Notes under the pieces: model-generated | The model's database searches: none | What the model saw: the letters and a program-made list of their open reading frames with translations, nothing else | What the model was told of the DNA's origin: nothing | Assembly (NCBI GenBank): GCA_002472405.1 | Contig: DKRV01000025.1 | Coordinates: 1-13,552, forward strand | Direction of reading: 5' to 3' | Source: Clostridiales bacterium UBA7273 | Lineage (GTDB): Bacteria > Bacillota > Clostridia > Oscillospirales > Oscillospiraceae | DNA length: 13,552 nucleotides | Position numbers and translations under genes: made by a program | Part shown: piece by piece, positions 6,808 through 13,356 of the stretch | Layout of the letters: every line of letters begins with the position of its first letter | How positions within the stretch are numbered: position 1 is the first letter of the stretch

Positions 6808-8107
6808 ATACACCGGCGAAAGGCCCTTTTGGTACGACGGTAAAATGGTAAATGAGGTCGGGTTCTGCGAGGACTTTCTGCAGAAGCACCCTATGGTGCG
6901 GGTGGGCGACAGTTTCTTTACCAGGGAGGGACGCATCAACGATGAAGAAAGCGTCCGTAAAGCTATCTACGAGATGCTCCGCCCTTATCTCAGCTGTGGC
7001 CTTGCCAAACGTGCATCAGGACTTCTTGAAATGCTGAAGCTGGAGGCCTATGCCCCTAATCTTCCGGTACACGAGGATCGGCTCCATGTCTCCAACGGCA
7101 CGTTGTTCCTCAATGGAGTGTTTACAGAGGAGAAAGAATTCTGCCGCAACCGCCTGCCGGTCAAATACGAACCCAATGCGCCGCAGCCTGTGAAATGGCT
7201 GCATTTTTTGTCGGAGCTTCTGGAGGATGAGGACATTCTGACCCTGCAGGAGTATCTCGGCTACTGCCTCATCCCCACCAACCGCGGGCAGACCATGATG
7301 CTGCTCAAAGGCAACGGCGGCGAGGGCAAGAGCCGCATCGGTGTGGTGATGCAGAAGATGCTGGGCGATAATCTGAAAAATGGCAGTATCGCCAAAGTAG
7401 AGCGCAGTCCCTTTGCCAGAGCCGATCTGGAGCATCAGCTGGTCATGGTAGACGATGACATGAAGATGGAGGCGCTGAAATCCACCCACTATCTCAAATC
7501 GCTGATCACTGCCGAGATACCCATGGACTTGGAGCGAAAGGGCGAGCAGAGCTATCAAGGGCAGATGTATGTCCGGTTTTTGGCCTTTTCCAATGGCGAT
7601 CTGGAATCCTTATACGACCATTCGGACGGCTTTTACCGGAGGCAGCTGATTCTGTCGGTGAAAAAGAAGCCCCTTGACCGTGAGGACGATCCTTTTCTTG
7701 CGGACAAGCTCTGTGCCGAAATCGAGGGGATTTTCCTCTGGTGTCTGGATGGTCTGCGGAGGCTGATTGGAAACAACTACCGGTTCACCGAAAGCGACCG
7801 AACCAGGGACAACCGTGTGGAGGCTAAGCGAGAGGCGGACAATGTACTGCTGTTCATGCACTCGGAAGGCTATATCCGACTGAAAGCTGACAGCACTATT
7901 ACTTCGGCGGATCTGTACGCCATCTATACCATGTGGTGCAATGACAACACCTACAAGCCGCTGGCGGCACGGACGGTGAGCATGACGCTCAAAAAGCACG
8001 CCGACGAATTCGGCCTGGAGCACGACAACCACATCATGAGCCGTCTTGGCAAGCGGGTCAACGGCTTCTGGGGTATCGAAGCTCTGGTGACACCGCCGAT
8101 TTTATGA
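6794..8107 (+). CDS. D5-like SF3 helicase / phage-plasmid primase C-terminal type (437 aa)
   Basis: This is a superfamily-3 DNA helicase of the phage P4/poxvirus D5 type, which unwinds DNA at replication origins. Walker A is GNGGEGKS at 173-180 and Walker B is LVMVDDD at 216-222. A motif C-like segment, FLAFSNGDLE, has Asn267, and Arg282/Arg283 (DGFYRRQ) are likely arginine fingers. The N-terminal ~150 residues look like a D5_N-type helical region. No archaeo-eukaryotic primase domain is present in this protein or in a neighbouring gene. AAGGAGG lies 6 nt upstream of ATG 6794. Its likely job is replication of the excised circle, or after transfer. A winged-helix-like C-terminus (about 365-430) may bind DNA. 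Confidence 0.85.
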   Translation: MNNHEYTGERPFWYDGKMVNEVGFCEDFLQKHPMVRVGDSFFTREGRINDEESVRKAIYEMLRPYLSCGLAKRASGLLEMLKLEAYAPNLPVHEDRLHVSNGTLFLNGVFTEEKEFCRNRLPVKYEPNAPQPVKWLHFLSELLEDEDILTLQEYLGYCLIPTNRGQTMMLLKGNGGEGKSRIGVVMQKMLGDNLKNGSIAKVERSPFARADLEHQLVMVDDDMKMEALKSTHYLKSLITAEIPMDLERKGEQSYQGQMYVRFLAFSNGDLESLYDHSDGFYRRQLILSVKKKPLDREDDPFLADKLCAEIEGIFLWCLDGLRRLIGNNYRFTESDRTRDNRVEAKREADNVLLFMHSEGYIRLKADSTITSADLYAIYTMWCNDNTYKPLAARTVSMTLKKHADEFGLEHDNHIMSRLGKRVNGFWGIEALVTPPIL

Positions 8108-8125
8108 GATCAAACACGAAAAGCC

Positions 8126-8178
8126 CTATCCCATCCATCCCAAGCATCCCTTATGGGATAGATGGGTGGATGGGATGG
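8126..8178. repeat. Long imperfect hairpin of CCATCC/GGATGG units
   Basis: In the 106-bp gap after the helicase gene, 8126-8140 pairs with 8164-8178 through about 15 base pairs including two G-T wobbles. Inside it, ATCCC (8146-8150) pairs with GGGAT (8155-8159) around a TTAT loop. One strand is nearly all C/T/A and the other G/A/T. ATATTTTC follows, a weak U run, so it could attenuate transcription into the next gene. A replication or transfer signal is also possible. Confidence 0.55.
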
Positions 8179-8213
8179 ATATTTTCAAATTTAATGACTA
8201 AAGGAGGAATTTA

Positions 8214-8498
8214 ATGAAGAAACCGTATTACAAGGAACTGCCGCTGTTTCATATCTATGACAGCAATCTGACCGGAAGCCAGAAACTGCTGATGACGCTG
8301 CTTCTGATCGATGACACTTACGACATGTATACCCTCGGCTGCCTTGCAAAGCGACCCACAGAAGATGTGGTTTTTGATCTGCAGGAGCTGAAAAGCGGGG
8401 GTATTTTCAAGATAGATGAAAACAGGAAAGAATTATTCTGCAGGACGAAAAGATTTCGCGGAACCGCGCTTCTCGAAAACGAGCACCGGCATTCCTAA
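8214..8498 (+). CDS. Small winged-helix-like protein, unknown family
   Basis: The 94-aa protein begins MKKPYYKELPLFHIYDS, continues LTGSQKLLMTLLLID, and then TLGCLAKRPTEDVVFDLQELKSGG. The pattern of helices followed by IFKIDENRKELFC resembles the winged-helix domain of replication-associated proteins such as DnaD/RepA N-termini, but I cannot name the family. An excellent ribosome site, AAAGGAGG, ends 6 nt before the ATG. The last ~20 residues (RFRGTALLENEHRHS) are polar and could be a degraded or alternative end. It lies between the helicase and the relaxase unit, so a role in replication or its control is a guess from position. Confidence 0.65.
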   Translation: MKKPYYKELPLFHIYDSNLTGSQKLLMTLLLIDDTYDMYTLGCLAKRPTEDVVFDLQELKSGGIFKIDENRKELFCRTKRFRGTALLENEHRHS

Positions 8499-8520
8499 AG
8501 AGTGTGCATCTGCACGGTTT

Positions 8521-8625
8521 TGAGAAGTGTCACACGGTTCCGTAAAGTCCGATATGCCTACCTGCGGACAGGACATCACGCCGCCAAATCTGAGCAGATA
8601 CAGACACAAAAGCATATTTCACCAC
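8521..8625. other. Candidate transfer origin (oriT) region
   Basis: This non-coding stretch lies directly upstream of the HTH-relaxase pair, where oriT of MobV elements is usually found. It contains the small palindrome GTGTCACAC (8528-8536) and an inverted pair GTCCG (8547-8551) / CGGAC (8565-8569) around a 13-nt loop. I cannot match a known nick sequence, so the call is based on place and structure only. Confidence 0.35.
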
Positions 8626-8670
8626 ACAGCAAAGTCGGTTTGCCTGAGAGCGCATCGGCTTTGCTGTTTT
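8626..8670 (+). terminator. Hairpin with T-run just before the HTH-relaxase unit
   Basis: ACAGCAAAGTCGGT (8626-8639) pairs with 8654-8667 through 14 bp, including two G-T wobbles, and is followed by TTTTCATTT. It reads as an intrinsic terminator for the upstream gene, yet it ends only 13 nt before the AGGAGG of the next gene. It may instead attenuate relaxase expression or be part of oriT. Confidence 0.55.
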
Positions 8671-8695
8671 CATTTCCAAAATCAGGAGGAACGAT

Positions 8696-8914
8696 ATGAA
8701 CATCAGAAATGAGATAAAGGCACAGATCGTCCGCGCCGGTTTTACCATGCAGGAACTGGTGGACAGGCTGTCCGATGAATACGATTGGAGCGACAGCGTT
8801 TCCAATCTTTCCGCCAAGCTGCAGCGGGAAAGCATCCGATACAAAGAAGTCGTAGAACTTGCCGATGTACTGGGTTACGACATCGTATGGCAGAAACGGA
8901 GGGATAACCGATGA
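8696..8914 (+). CDS. XRE-like helix-turn-helix protein, relaxase accessory
   Basis: The 72-aa protein reads as a single small DNA-binding domain. IKAQIVRAGFTMQELVDRLS has the helix-turn-helix spacing of XRE/DUF6471-like proteins, and YKEVVELADVLGYDIVWQKR forms the last helices. It starts after AGGAGG (8684-8689). Its TGA overlaps the relaxase start in an ATGA (8911-8914), so the two are translationally coupled. Small DNA-binding proteins in this place often act at oriT as relaxosome partners or repress the mob operon. That role is inferred from position. Confidence 0.75.
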   Translation: MNIRNEIKAQIVRAGFTMQELVDRLSDEYDWSDSVSNLSAKLQRESIRYKEVVELADVLGYDIVWQKRRDNR

Positions 8915-9870
8915 AAGCACAATACGCTATTCTTCGCTTTGCCAAATACAAAGGCCCGGAAATCGGGCATATCGAAGCCCATAATGAACGGGAAAAGGAG
9001 AAATACGCCAGCAACCCGGATGTAGACACTGCCCGCAGCCACCTGAATTTCCATCTGGTGATGCCGGAGCGCAAGTACCGCGCAGAAGCCGAAAAGCAGA
9101 TTGCTGCGGCAGGCTGCCGCACACGCTCCGACAGTGTGCGGGTGGTGGAGGCTCTCGTGACAGCCAGCCCGGAGTTTTTCAATGGTAAGAAACGCAGCGA
9201 GGTCAGAGCCTATTTCACCGAAGCCCTGGAATTTATCAAGCAAAACCAGAATCCCGATACGATCATATCCGCCGTGGTGCATATGGACGAGAAGACGCCC
9301 CATATGCACCTTTGTTTTGTCCCGCTGACGGAGGACAAGCGGCTCAGTGCCAAAGAGATCGTCGGCAACAAGAAAAAGCTGACCTGGTGGCAGGATGAAT
9401 TCTGGAAGCACATGGTCAAGAAATATCCCGATCTGGAGCGTGGCGAAAGTGCCAGCGAGACCGGTCGCACCCACATCCCTCCAAGGCTGTTCAAGGAAGC
9501 CGTGCATCTGAACCGAATGAAGGATCAGATCATGGCGATTCTGAACGACAGCAATCCATTCAACAAAAAGGTCAAAGCCGAAGAACTGGAGGCGCTGCTG
9601 GACAAGTATATCCCCGGTGTGGAGGTCATGCGGACGAAGTTGAAAAAGTACGATAAGACCTATAAGGAGCTGACCGCGGAGAATGCAGAGCTGGAAAAGA
9701 AGCTTTCTTCCGCATCCAAGGAGAGTGTGCGGAAGAAGCTTGAAATCAGCCAGAAGCTCAATGAGCTGGACGAGCTTCGCCGCACGGTGGACGCCATCCC
9801 CGATGAGGTCATCCGTGCTTACACCGCACAGAAATACGTGCACCATGGTCGAATGAATCAGGAAATCTGA
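8911..9870 (+). CDS. MobV-type (Mob_Pre) relaxase
   Basis: The 319-aa relaxase nicks oriT and leads the transferred strand. The N-terminus carries the MobV signatures. HNER at 24-27 aligns with the region of the catalytic His of pMV158 MobM, followed by ARSHLNFHL (41-49). The metal-binding motif is H124-M-D-E-K-T-P-H-M-H133. Residues from about 225 to 300 are strongly charged and heptad-like, a coiled coil typical of the C-terminal half of these proteins. The family is often 400 aa or more, so this is on the short side. It is coupled to the HTH gene by the ATGA overlap and followed after 31 nt by the SHOCT-like gene. No coupling protein or secretion genes are nearby, so it must use another element's machinery. 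Confidence 0.9.
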   Translation: MKAQYAILRFAKYKGPEIGHIEAHNEREKEKYASNPDVDTARSHLNFHLVMPERKYRAEAEKQIAAAGCRTRSDSVRVVEALVTASPEFFNGKKRSEVRAYFTEALEFIKQNQNPDTIISAVVHMDEKTPHMHLCFVPLTEDKRLSAKEIVGNKKKLTWWQDEFWKHMVKKYPDLERGESASETGRTHIPPRLFKEAVHLNRMKDQIMAILNDSNPFNKKVKAEELEALLDKYIPGVEVMRTKLKKYDKTYKELTAENAELEKKLSSASKESVRKKLEISQKLNELDELRRTVDAIPDEVIRAYTAQKYVHHGRMNQEI

Positions 9871-9901
9871 GGCAATAATAGCTTTGAAACGGAGGAATTC
9901 T

Positions 9902-10081
9902 ATGGCAGAAACAAAGGAAATGAAAGCAGGAATGACCGAACAGAAGAAGCAAGCTGTCATTGAACAGCTCTGGCTGACTTATTACAATGATACGCTTTTT
10001 GCAAAAGGGATGATTACGGAAGAGCAGCGCAACAAAATGCGTGTGATGATCAAAAGCCGTACTGCGGCAAAAACGCGATAA
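9902..10081 (+). CDS. SHOCT-like small protein
   Basis: The 59-aa protein contains IEQLWLTYYNDTLFAKGMIT, then EEQRNKMRVMIKSR. The L-x-x-K-G-x-I-T-x-E-E pattern is that of the SHOCT motif, a short oligomerisation domain. Proteins of this kind are common just before serine recombinases in Firmicute elements. GGAGG (9891-9895) is 6 nt before ATG 9902. An in-frame ATG six codons earlier has no ribosome site. A strong terminator follows the stop, so it ends the HTH-relaxase unit and is not co-transcribed with the recombinase. Its role is unknown; it is another candidate for the directionality factor. Confidence 0.7.
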   Translation: MAETKEMKAGMTEQKKQAVIEQLWLTYYNDTLFAKGMITEEQRNKMRVMIKSRTAAKTR

Positions 10082-10089
10082 GATATACC

Positions 10090-10131
10090 GGGCGGCAATC
10101 GTAGGATGCGGTTGCCGCCCTGACTTTTTTT
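10090..10131 (+). terminator. Intrinsic terminator between SHOCT-like gene and recombinase
   Basis: GGGCGGCAATCGT (10090-10102) pairs with 10108-10120 through 13 positions, mostly GC, around a 5-nt loop. It is followed by TGAC and a seven-T run (10125-10131). It separates the relaxase unit from the recombinase promoter. Confidence 0.85.
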
Positions 10132-10150
10132 GACAACCTTTCAGATCAGC

Positions 10151-10179
10151 TTGAAATATTCGCTTTCTTCTGATATATT
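10151..10179 (+). promoter_or_regulatory. Extended -10 promoter of the serine recombinase
   Basis: TTGAAA (10151-10156), a 17-bp spacer and TATATT (10174-10179) are preceded by TGA, an extended -10 element. Transcription would start near 10186, about 35 nt before ATG 10221. This is a vegetative sigma-A pattern. I see no sigma-E/G/K-like element, so recombinase expression does not look sporulation-specific. Confidence 0.75.
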
Positions 10180-10220
10180 ATTTTAGATAATGATTTTACG
10201 AACTTTTGAAAGGAGCGATT

Positions 10221-11909
10221 ATGGATATACACTCTGTCAGGCAACAGCTGCGGATGAAAAGCATTTACGATATTCCGCTTCGGGTGACCTATTACGCCCG
10301 CGTTTCTTCGGAATCAGACGAGCAGCTGAACTCTCTTGGCAATCAGATTCGCTACTATGAGGACTTTATCCGGAAGAACGCAGCGTGGACATTTGTGCCG
10401 GGATATATCGACGAAGGGCTGTCCGGTATCTCCACCAAGCGCCGTGAGAACTTCAACCGCATGGTGGACGATGCCGAGGCCGGTAAGTTTGATCTTGTCA
10501 TCACAAAGGAAATCTCCCGTTTTGCCCGTAATACGCTGGACTCCATCCAGTATACCAGACAGCTGCTGAATGCGGGAGTCGGCGTCTTTTTCCAGAACGA
10601 CAACATCAACACCTTTGACGAGGACTCTGAACTTCGCCTGTCCATCATGTCCTCCATCGCGCAGGACGAGCTGCGAAAGCTGTCCTCCCGTGTGAAATTT
10701 GGGCATCAGCAGGCGATCAAACAGAACGTGGTGCTAGGTAACAGCCGCATCTTCGGTTACGTCAAGGACGATGGCCGCCTGGTCATCGACGAGGAGCAGG
10801 CCGTGATGGTGCGGGCACTGTTTGAGCTGTATGCCACCGACGAATACTCCATGAAGCAGCTGGAAACCCTGTTCTGGGAAAAGGGATACCGTAACCACAA
10901 CGGCAAGAAAATTGCCCACTCCACCATGTCGGGCATGATCTCCAACCCCAAGTACAAAGGCTACTACGTGGGAAACAAGGTCAAAGTGGTGGATATGTTC
11001 ACCAAAAAGCAAAAATTCCTCCCGCCGGAGGAATGGGTCATGTTCAAGGATGAAACCGGCGAGATCGTACCGGCGATCGTGTCCGAGGAGCTGTGGGAAC
11101 AGGCCAATGCCGTACTGCGCCGAAGGAGCGAGGACGTGAAGAACCGCCAGGGCATCTGCAACCACGCCAACCTTCTGACTGGCAAGCTGTTCTGCACCCA
11201 TTGCGGCACGCCCTACTACCGCCGTGACTCCGTGGACAGGCAGGGCAATAAAAACTCCAAATGGGTCTGCTCTGGCAAGATCAACAACGGCAAGGACAGC
11301 TGCAATTCCATTCCCATCTACGAAAGAGAGCTGATTCCGCTGCTTTTTGAGGTGTTCCGGGACACCCAGGATGCCTCTGCCGCCATGCTGGAAGAATACG
11401 AGCGGATGTATCGTGTGATGACCAGCGACGGCAATATCGAAAAGAAAATCGAAGCGGCGCAGGCCTCCATCGAGCTGACTCTAAAAAAGAAAAGCAAGCT
11501 TCTGGAATTGGTGGCTCTGGACAGCATCACCCCAGATGATTTCAAGTCCATGACGGCACAGTGCAACACCGATATCAAAGCCGCCGAGCAGGAGCTTGCC
11601 GAACTGCGGGAGCAGCAGGAGTCCAGCGAGGAGTTCCGCAGCAATATGGAGCGCATCCGTAAAGTCCTGCAGGACGCCGAGCATGACTGCCAGAGTGGAG
11701 AGATCACCAAGGAGTTTATCGATACCTTCATTGACAAGATCTTCGCCACGCCGGAGGGGGGCGGCACCATGCGGCTGGACATCAAGATTTTCACCGGCGA
11801 AAGCTGTGAAAAGTATCTGCAAAAGCTGAAAAGAAGGGCAGATTCCGAAGGTCGTACGGGTCACACGTTCAAGAAGATGATCCAGGCATACGAAAACGGC
11901 CTGAAGTAA
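10221..11909 (+). CDS. Large serine recombinase (integrase/excisionase), C-terminus fused to SASP tail
   Basis: The 562-aa enzyme has three visible parts. The resolvase-type catalytic domain has YYARVSS with catalytic Ser29 and ITKEISRFARN with Ser99, Arg100 and Arg103. The recombinase domain runs about 170-310. A zinc ribbon carries Cys325, Cys328, Cys350 and Cys361, followed by a coiled-coil insertion (about 405-485). ATG 10221 has AAAGGAG 5 nt upstream; the frame opens at a TTG five codons earlier, which I reject. The last nine residues, IQAYENGLK, are not recombinase sequence but the host SASP tail, because the integration core (KKM, 551-553) lies inside this frame. In the circular form the enzyme would instead end with the 30-residue tail encoded at 5764-5853, making 583 aa. 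Confidence 0.92.
   Translation: MDIHSVRQQLRMKSIYDIPLRVTYYARVSSESDEQLNSLGNQIRYYEDFIRKNAAWTFVPGYIDEGLSGISTKRRENFNRMVDDAEAGKFDLVITKEISRFARNTLDSIQYTRQLLNAGVGVFFQNDNINTFDEDSELRLSIMSSIAQDELRKLSSRVKFGHQQAIKQNVVLGNSRIFGYVKDDGRLVIDEEQAVMVRALFELYATDEYSMKQLETLFWEKGYRNHNGKKIAHSTMSGMISNPKYKGYYVGNKVKVVDMFTKKQKFLPPEEWVMFKDETGEIVPAIVSEELWEQANAVLRRRSEDVKNRQGICNHANLLTGKLFCTHCGTPYYRRDSVDRQGNKNSKWVCSGKINNGKDSCNSIPIYERELIPLLFEVFRDTQDASAAMLEEYERMYRVMTSDGNIEKKIEAAQASIELTLKKKSKLLELVALDSITPDDFKSMTAQCNTDIKAAEQELAELREQQESSEEFRSNMERIRKVLQDAEHDCQSGEITKEFIDTFIDKIFATPEGGGTMRLDIKIFTGESCEKYLQKLKRRADSEGRTGHTFKKMIQAYENGLK
11851..11859. repeat. Right arm of attP inverted repeat
   Basis: GTCGTACGG is the exact reverse complement of 5767-5775 and lies 9 bp before the 12-bp core. 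It falls within the recombinase coding sequence, at residues Gly-Arg-Thr-Gly. Confidence 0.65.
11869..11880 (+). repeat. attR core, right copy of 12-bp direct repeat
   Basis: TCAAGAAGATGA is identical to 5752-5763. Element sequence lies to the left and host SASP sequence to the right. Confidence 0.88.
11881..11909 (+). pseudogene. Displaced 3' end of the interrupted SASP gene
   Basis: These 29 bases encode the rest of a split codon and IQAYENGLK, then TAA. Spliced to 5592-5763 they complete a 66-residue alpha/beta SASP whose end matches the family pattern (K-K-M-I-x-A-Y-E). In the integrated state they are translated as the C-terminus of the serine recombinase. Confidence 0.88.
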
Positions 11910-11932
11910 TCCAAAGAGAGCGAAAGAAAAAG

Positions 11933-11961
11933 CGATGCCTGCAAAATGCAGGCATCGTTTT
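11933..11961. terminator. Bidirectional terminator between ssp 3' end and obg
   Basis: An 11-bp perfect stem, CGATGCCTGCA (11933-11943) with 11947-11957, closes an AAA loop. TTTTC follows on the plus strand, and on the minus strand the hairpin leads into CTTTTTCTTTC. It is presumably the original ssp terminator, now also ending the recombinase transcript. It ends obg transcripts from the other side. Confidence 0.85.
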
Positions 11962-11981
11962 CTACATTATTTAATGTAGCA

Positions 11982-13265
11982 TCAGTCGCGGTATTCAAAC
12001 TCGAGGTTATAGATGCTCACGGTGTCGCCGTCCTGAATGCCCATATCCTCCATGCGCTGATAAACGCCGTTATCGCGCAGGACGCGGTCGAAGTACATCA
12101 TGCTCTCGTTGTCCGAGAAGTTGACCGATGACATAAGGCGCTGGAGCCAGCCGCCCTCGACAACCCACACGTCGTCATACTTTTCAATCGTCAGATCCTC
12201 GGATGTGTCGATCACGGGCTCGGGCGGTACATAGTCGGCCTCGAAGCGGATGACCGGCGGAAGCTCGCTGAGCATCTCAGAGGCCATATTCACAAGCTCG
12301 TGCGTTCCGCTGTGCGTTGCGGCGCTCATCTCGAAAAACTCATAGCCGAGAGCCTCGACATGCGCTTTAAGTCGCTCTATATTCTCACGATCGTCGCCGC
12401 AGAGGTCGCACTTGTTTGCAGCCACTATCTGCTTGCGCTCGGAAAGCTCGGCGGAGTATTCCTTAAGCTCCGCATTTATGGCGTCGAAATCCGCAACGGG
12501 ATCGCGCCCCTCGGAGCCGGAAACATCAACAAGATGTATCAGCAGACGGCAGCGGTCGATATGGCGCAGAAAATCGTGGCCGAGACCGGCACCTTCGGAA
12601 GCGCCCTCGATTATGCCGGGGATATCGGCCATTACAAACGAGCGCCCCTCGTCAACATAGACAACGCCGAGGTTCGGGAACAGTGTTGTAAAGTGGTAGT
12701 TTGCGATCTTCGGGTGCGCCTTGCTGACGACCGAGAGCAGGGTGGATTTGCCGACGTTCGGGAAGCCGACGAGACCAACATCGGCCAAAAGCTTCAGCTC
12801 AAGCGTTATATCGTGACCCTCGCCCGGCAGGCCGGGCTTTGCAAAACGGGGGACTTGCCTTGTAGGTGTGGCAAAATGCTTGTTGCCCCAGCCGCCCTTG
12901 CCGCCGCGCGCCGCGACAAAATCTTTACCGTCTGACATGTCGTGCATTATGCCGCCGGTCTCGGTATCGCGCACGAGGGTGCCGCGCGGAACGCGGATAT
13001 ACAGACTGTCGCCGTCCTTACCCGAACAGCGCTTGCCCTGACCGTCCGCGCCGTTTCCGGCGACGTACTTACGCTTGTATCTGAAGTCCATCAGTGTGGA
13101 CATGTTATCGTCAACAACGAAAACGATATCGCCGCCGCGACCGCCGTCGCCGCCGTCGGGGCCGCCTGCCGCAACGTACTTTTCGCGATGGAATGCGACC
13201 GCACCGTTGCCGCCGTTGCCGGCCTTTATCGTGATCCGTGCTTTATCAACAAAAGAGGTAGCCAT
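11982..13265 (-). CDS. obg: GTPase Obg/CgtA
   Basis: The 427-aa protein is a complete Obg GTPase, a ribosome-associated essential GTPase involved in 50S assembly and the stringent response, and in Bacillus in the start of sporulation. The Obg fold (1-158) has the Gly-rich loops NGGNGAVAFHREK and AAGGPDGGDGGRGGD. The G domain has G1 GFPNVGKST (167-175), G3 DIPG (214-217), G4 NKCD (284-287) and G5 SAA (314-316). The C-terminal OCT domain (about 345-427) contains DVWVVEGGWLQRLM and VYQRMEDMGIQDGDTV. The start is set by GAGGTG 4-5 nt upstream of ATG 13265. Its neighbour rpmA is the usual one in Firmicutes (rplU-prp-rpmA-obg), but here a terminator and a new promoter separate the two. Confidence 0.97.
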   Translation of the reverse strand: MATSFVDKARITIKAGNGGNGAVAFHREKYVAAGGPDGGDGGRGGDIVFVVDDNMSTLMDFRYKRKYVAGNGADGQGKRCSGKDGDSLYIRVPRGTLVRDTETGGIMHDMSDGKDFVAARGGKGGWGNKHFATPTRQVPRFAKPGLPGEGHDITLELKLLADVGLVGFPNVGKSTLLSVVSKAHPKIANYHFTTLFPNLGVVYVDEGRSFVMADIPGIIEGASEGAGLGHDFLRHIDRCRLLIHLVDVSGSEGRDPVADFDAINAELKEYSAELSERKQIVAANKCDLCGDDRENIERLKAHVEALGYEFFEMSAATHSGTHELVNMASEMLSELPPVIRFEADYVPPEPVIDTSEDLTIEKYDDVWVVEGGWLQRLMSSVNFSDNESMMYFDRVLRDNGVYQRMEDMGIQDGDTVSIYNLEFEYRD

Positions 13266-13288
13266 ATTTCACCTCGCAAAATTCAAAA

Positions 13289-13317
13289 ATAATATTCATC
13301 TAATGCGGCTTCTTCAA
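13289..13317 (-). promoter_or_regulatory. Sigma-A-type promoter of obg
   Basis: On the minus strand, TTGAAG (13317-13312), a 17-bp spacer and TATTAT (13294-13289) lie just upstream of obg. This predicts a start near 13282 and a short leader of about 17 nt carrying the GAGGTG ribosome site. Confidence 0.7.
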
Positions 13318-13356
13318 ACCAATATGGCTGCCCGAAGCGATATGGCATTAAATGAA

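Larger units (their letters stand above)
5752..11880 (+). mobile_element. Integrative mobilizable element (~6.12 kb) inserted in the SASP gene
   Basis: The boundaries are set by the 12-bp direct repeat TCAAGAAGATGA at 5752-5763 and 11869-11880. They are confirmed because excision between the repeats restores a complete 66-residue SASP reading frame. The cargo is typical of small mobilizable elements of gut Firmicutes: DUF6061 protein, D5-like helicase, wHTH-like protein, HTH protein, MobV relaxase, SHOCT-like protein and a large serine recombinase at the right end. There is no type IV secretion or coupling-protein gene, so conjugation would depend on a helper element. There is no obvious resistance cargo. 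The unit length between repeat starts is 6117 bp. Two truncated genes at 6168-6807 show that the element has already lost some DNA. Confidence 0.9.

Noticed and set aside
7016..8032. Two minus-strand open frames of 180 and 140 codons
   Set aside because: Both are antisense to the SF3 helicase, without ribosome sites or domain-like composition.
8126..8178. CCATCC/GGATGG repeats as a CRISPR array or iterons
   Set aside because: There are no regularly spaced repeats with unique spacers. The units are arranged as arms of a single hairpin.
8875..9960. A 361-codon open frame on the minus strand
   Set aside because: It is antisense to the relaxase, whose catalytic motifs, ribosome site and coupling to the HTH gene are clear. 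The translated product is Leu/His/Phe-rich with no recognisable domain.
10130..10135. TTGACA at the end of the terminator T-run as the -35 of the recombinase
   Set aside because: At 17 bp downstream there is only GAAATA. The TTGAAA/TGnTATATT pair at 10151-10179 is clearly better.
12300..13292. Several plus-strand open frames of 72-211 codons
   Set aside because: All are antisense shadows of obg, caused by its GC-rich codon use.
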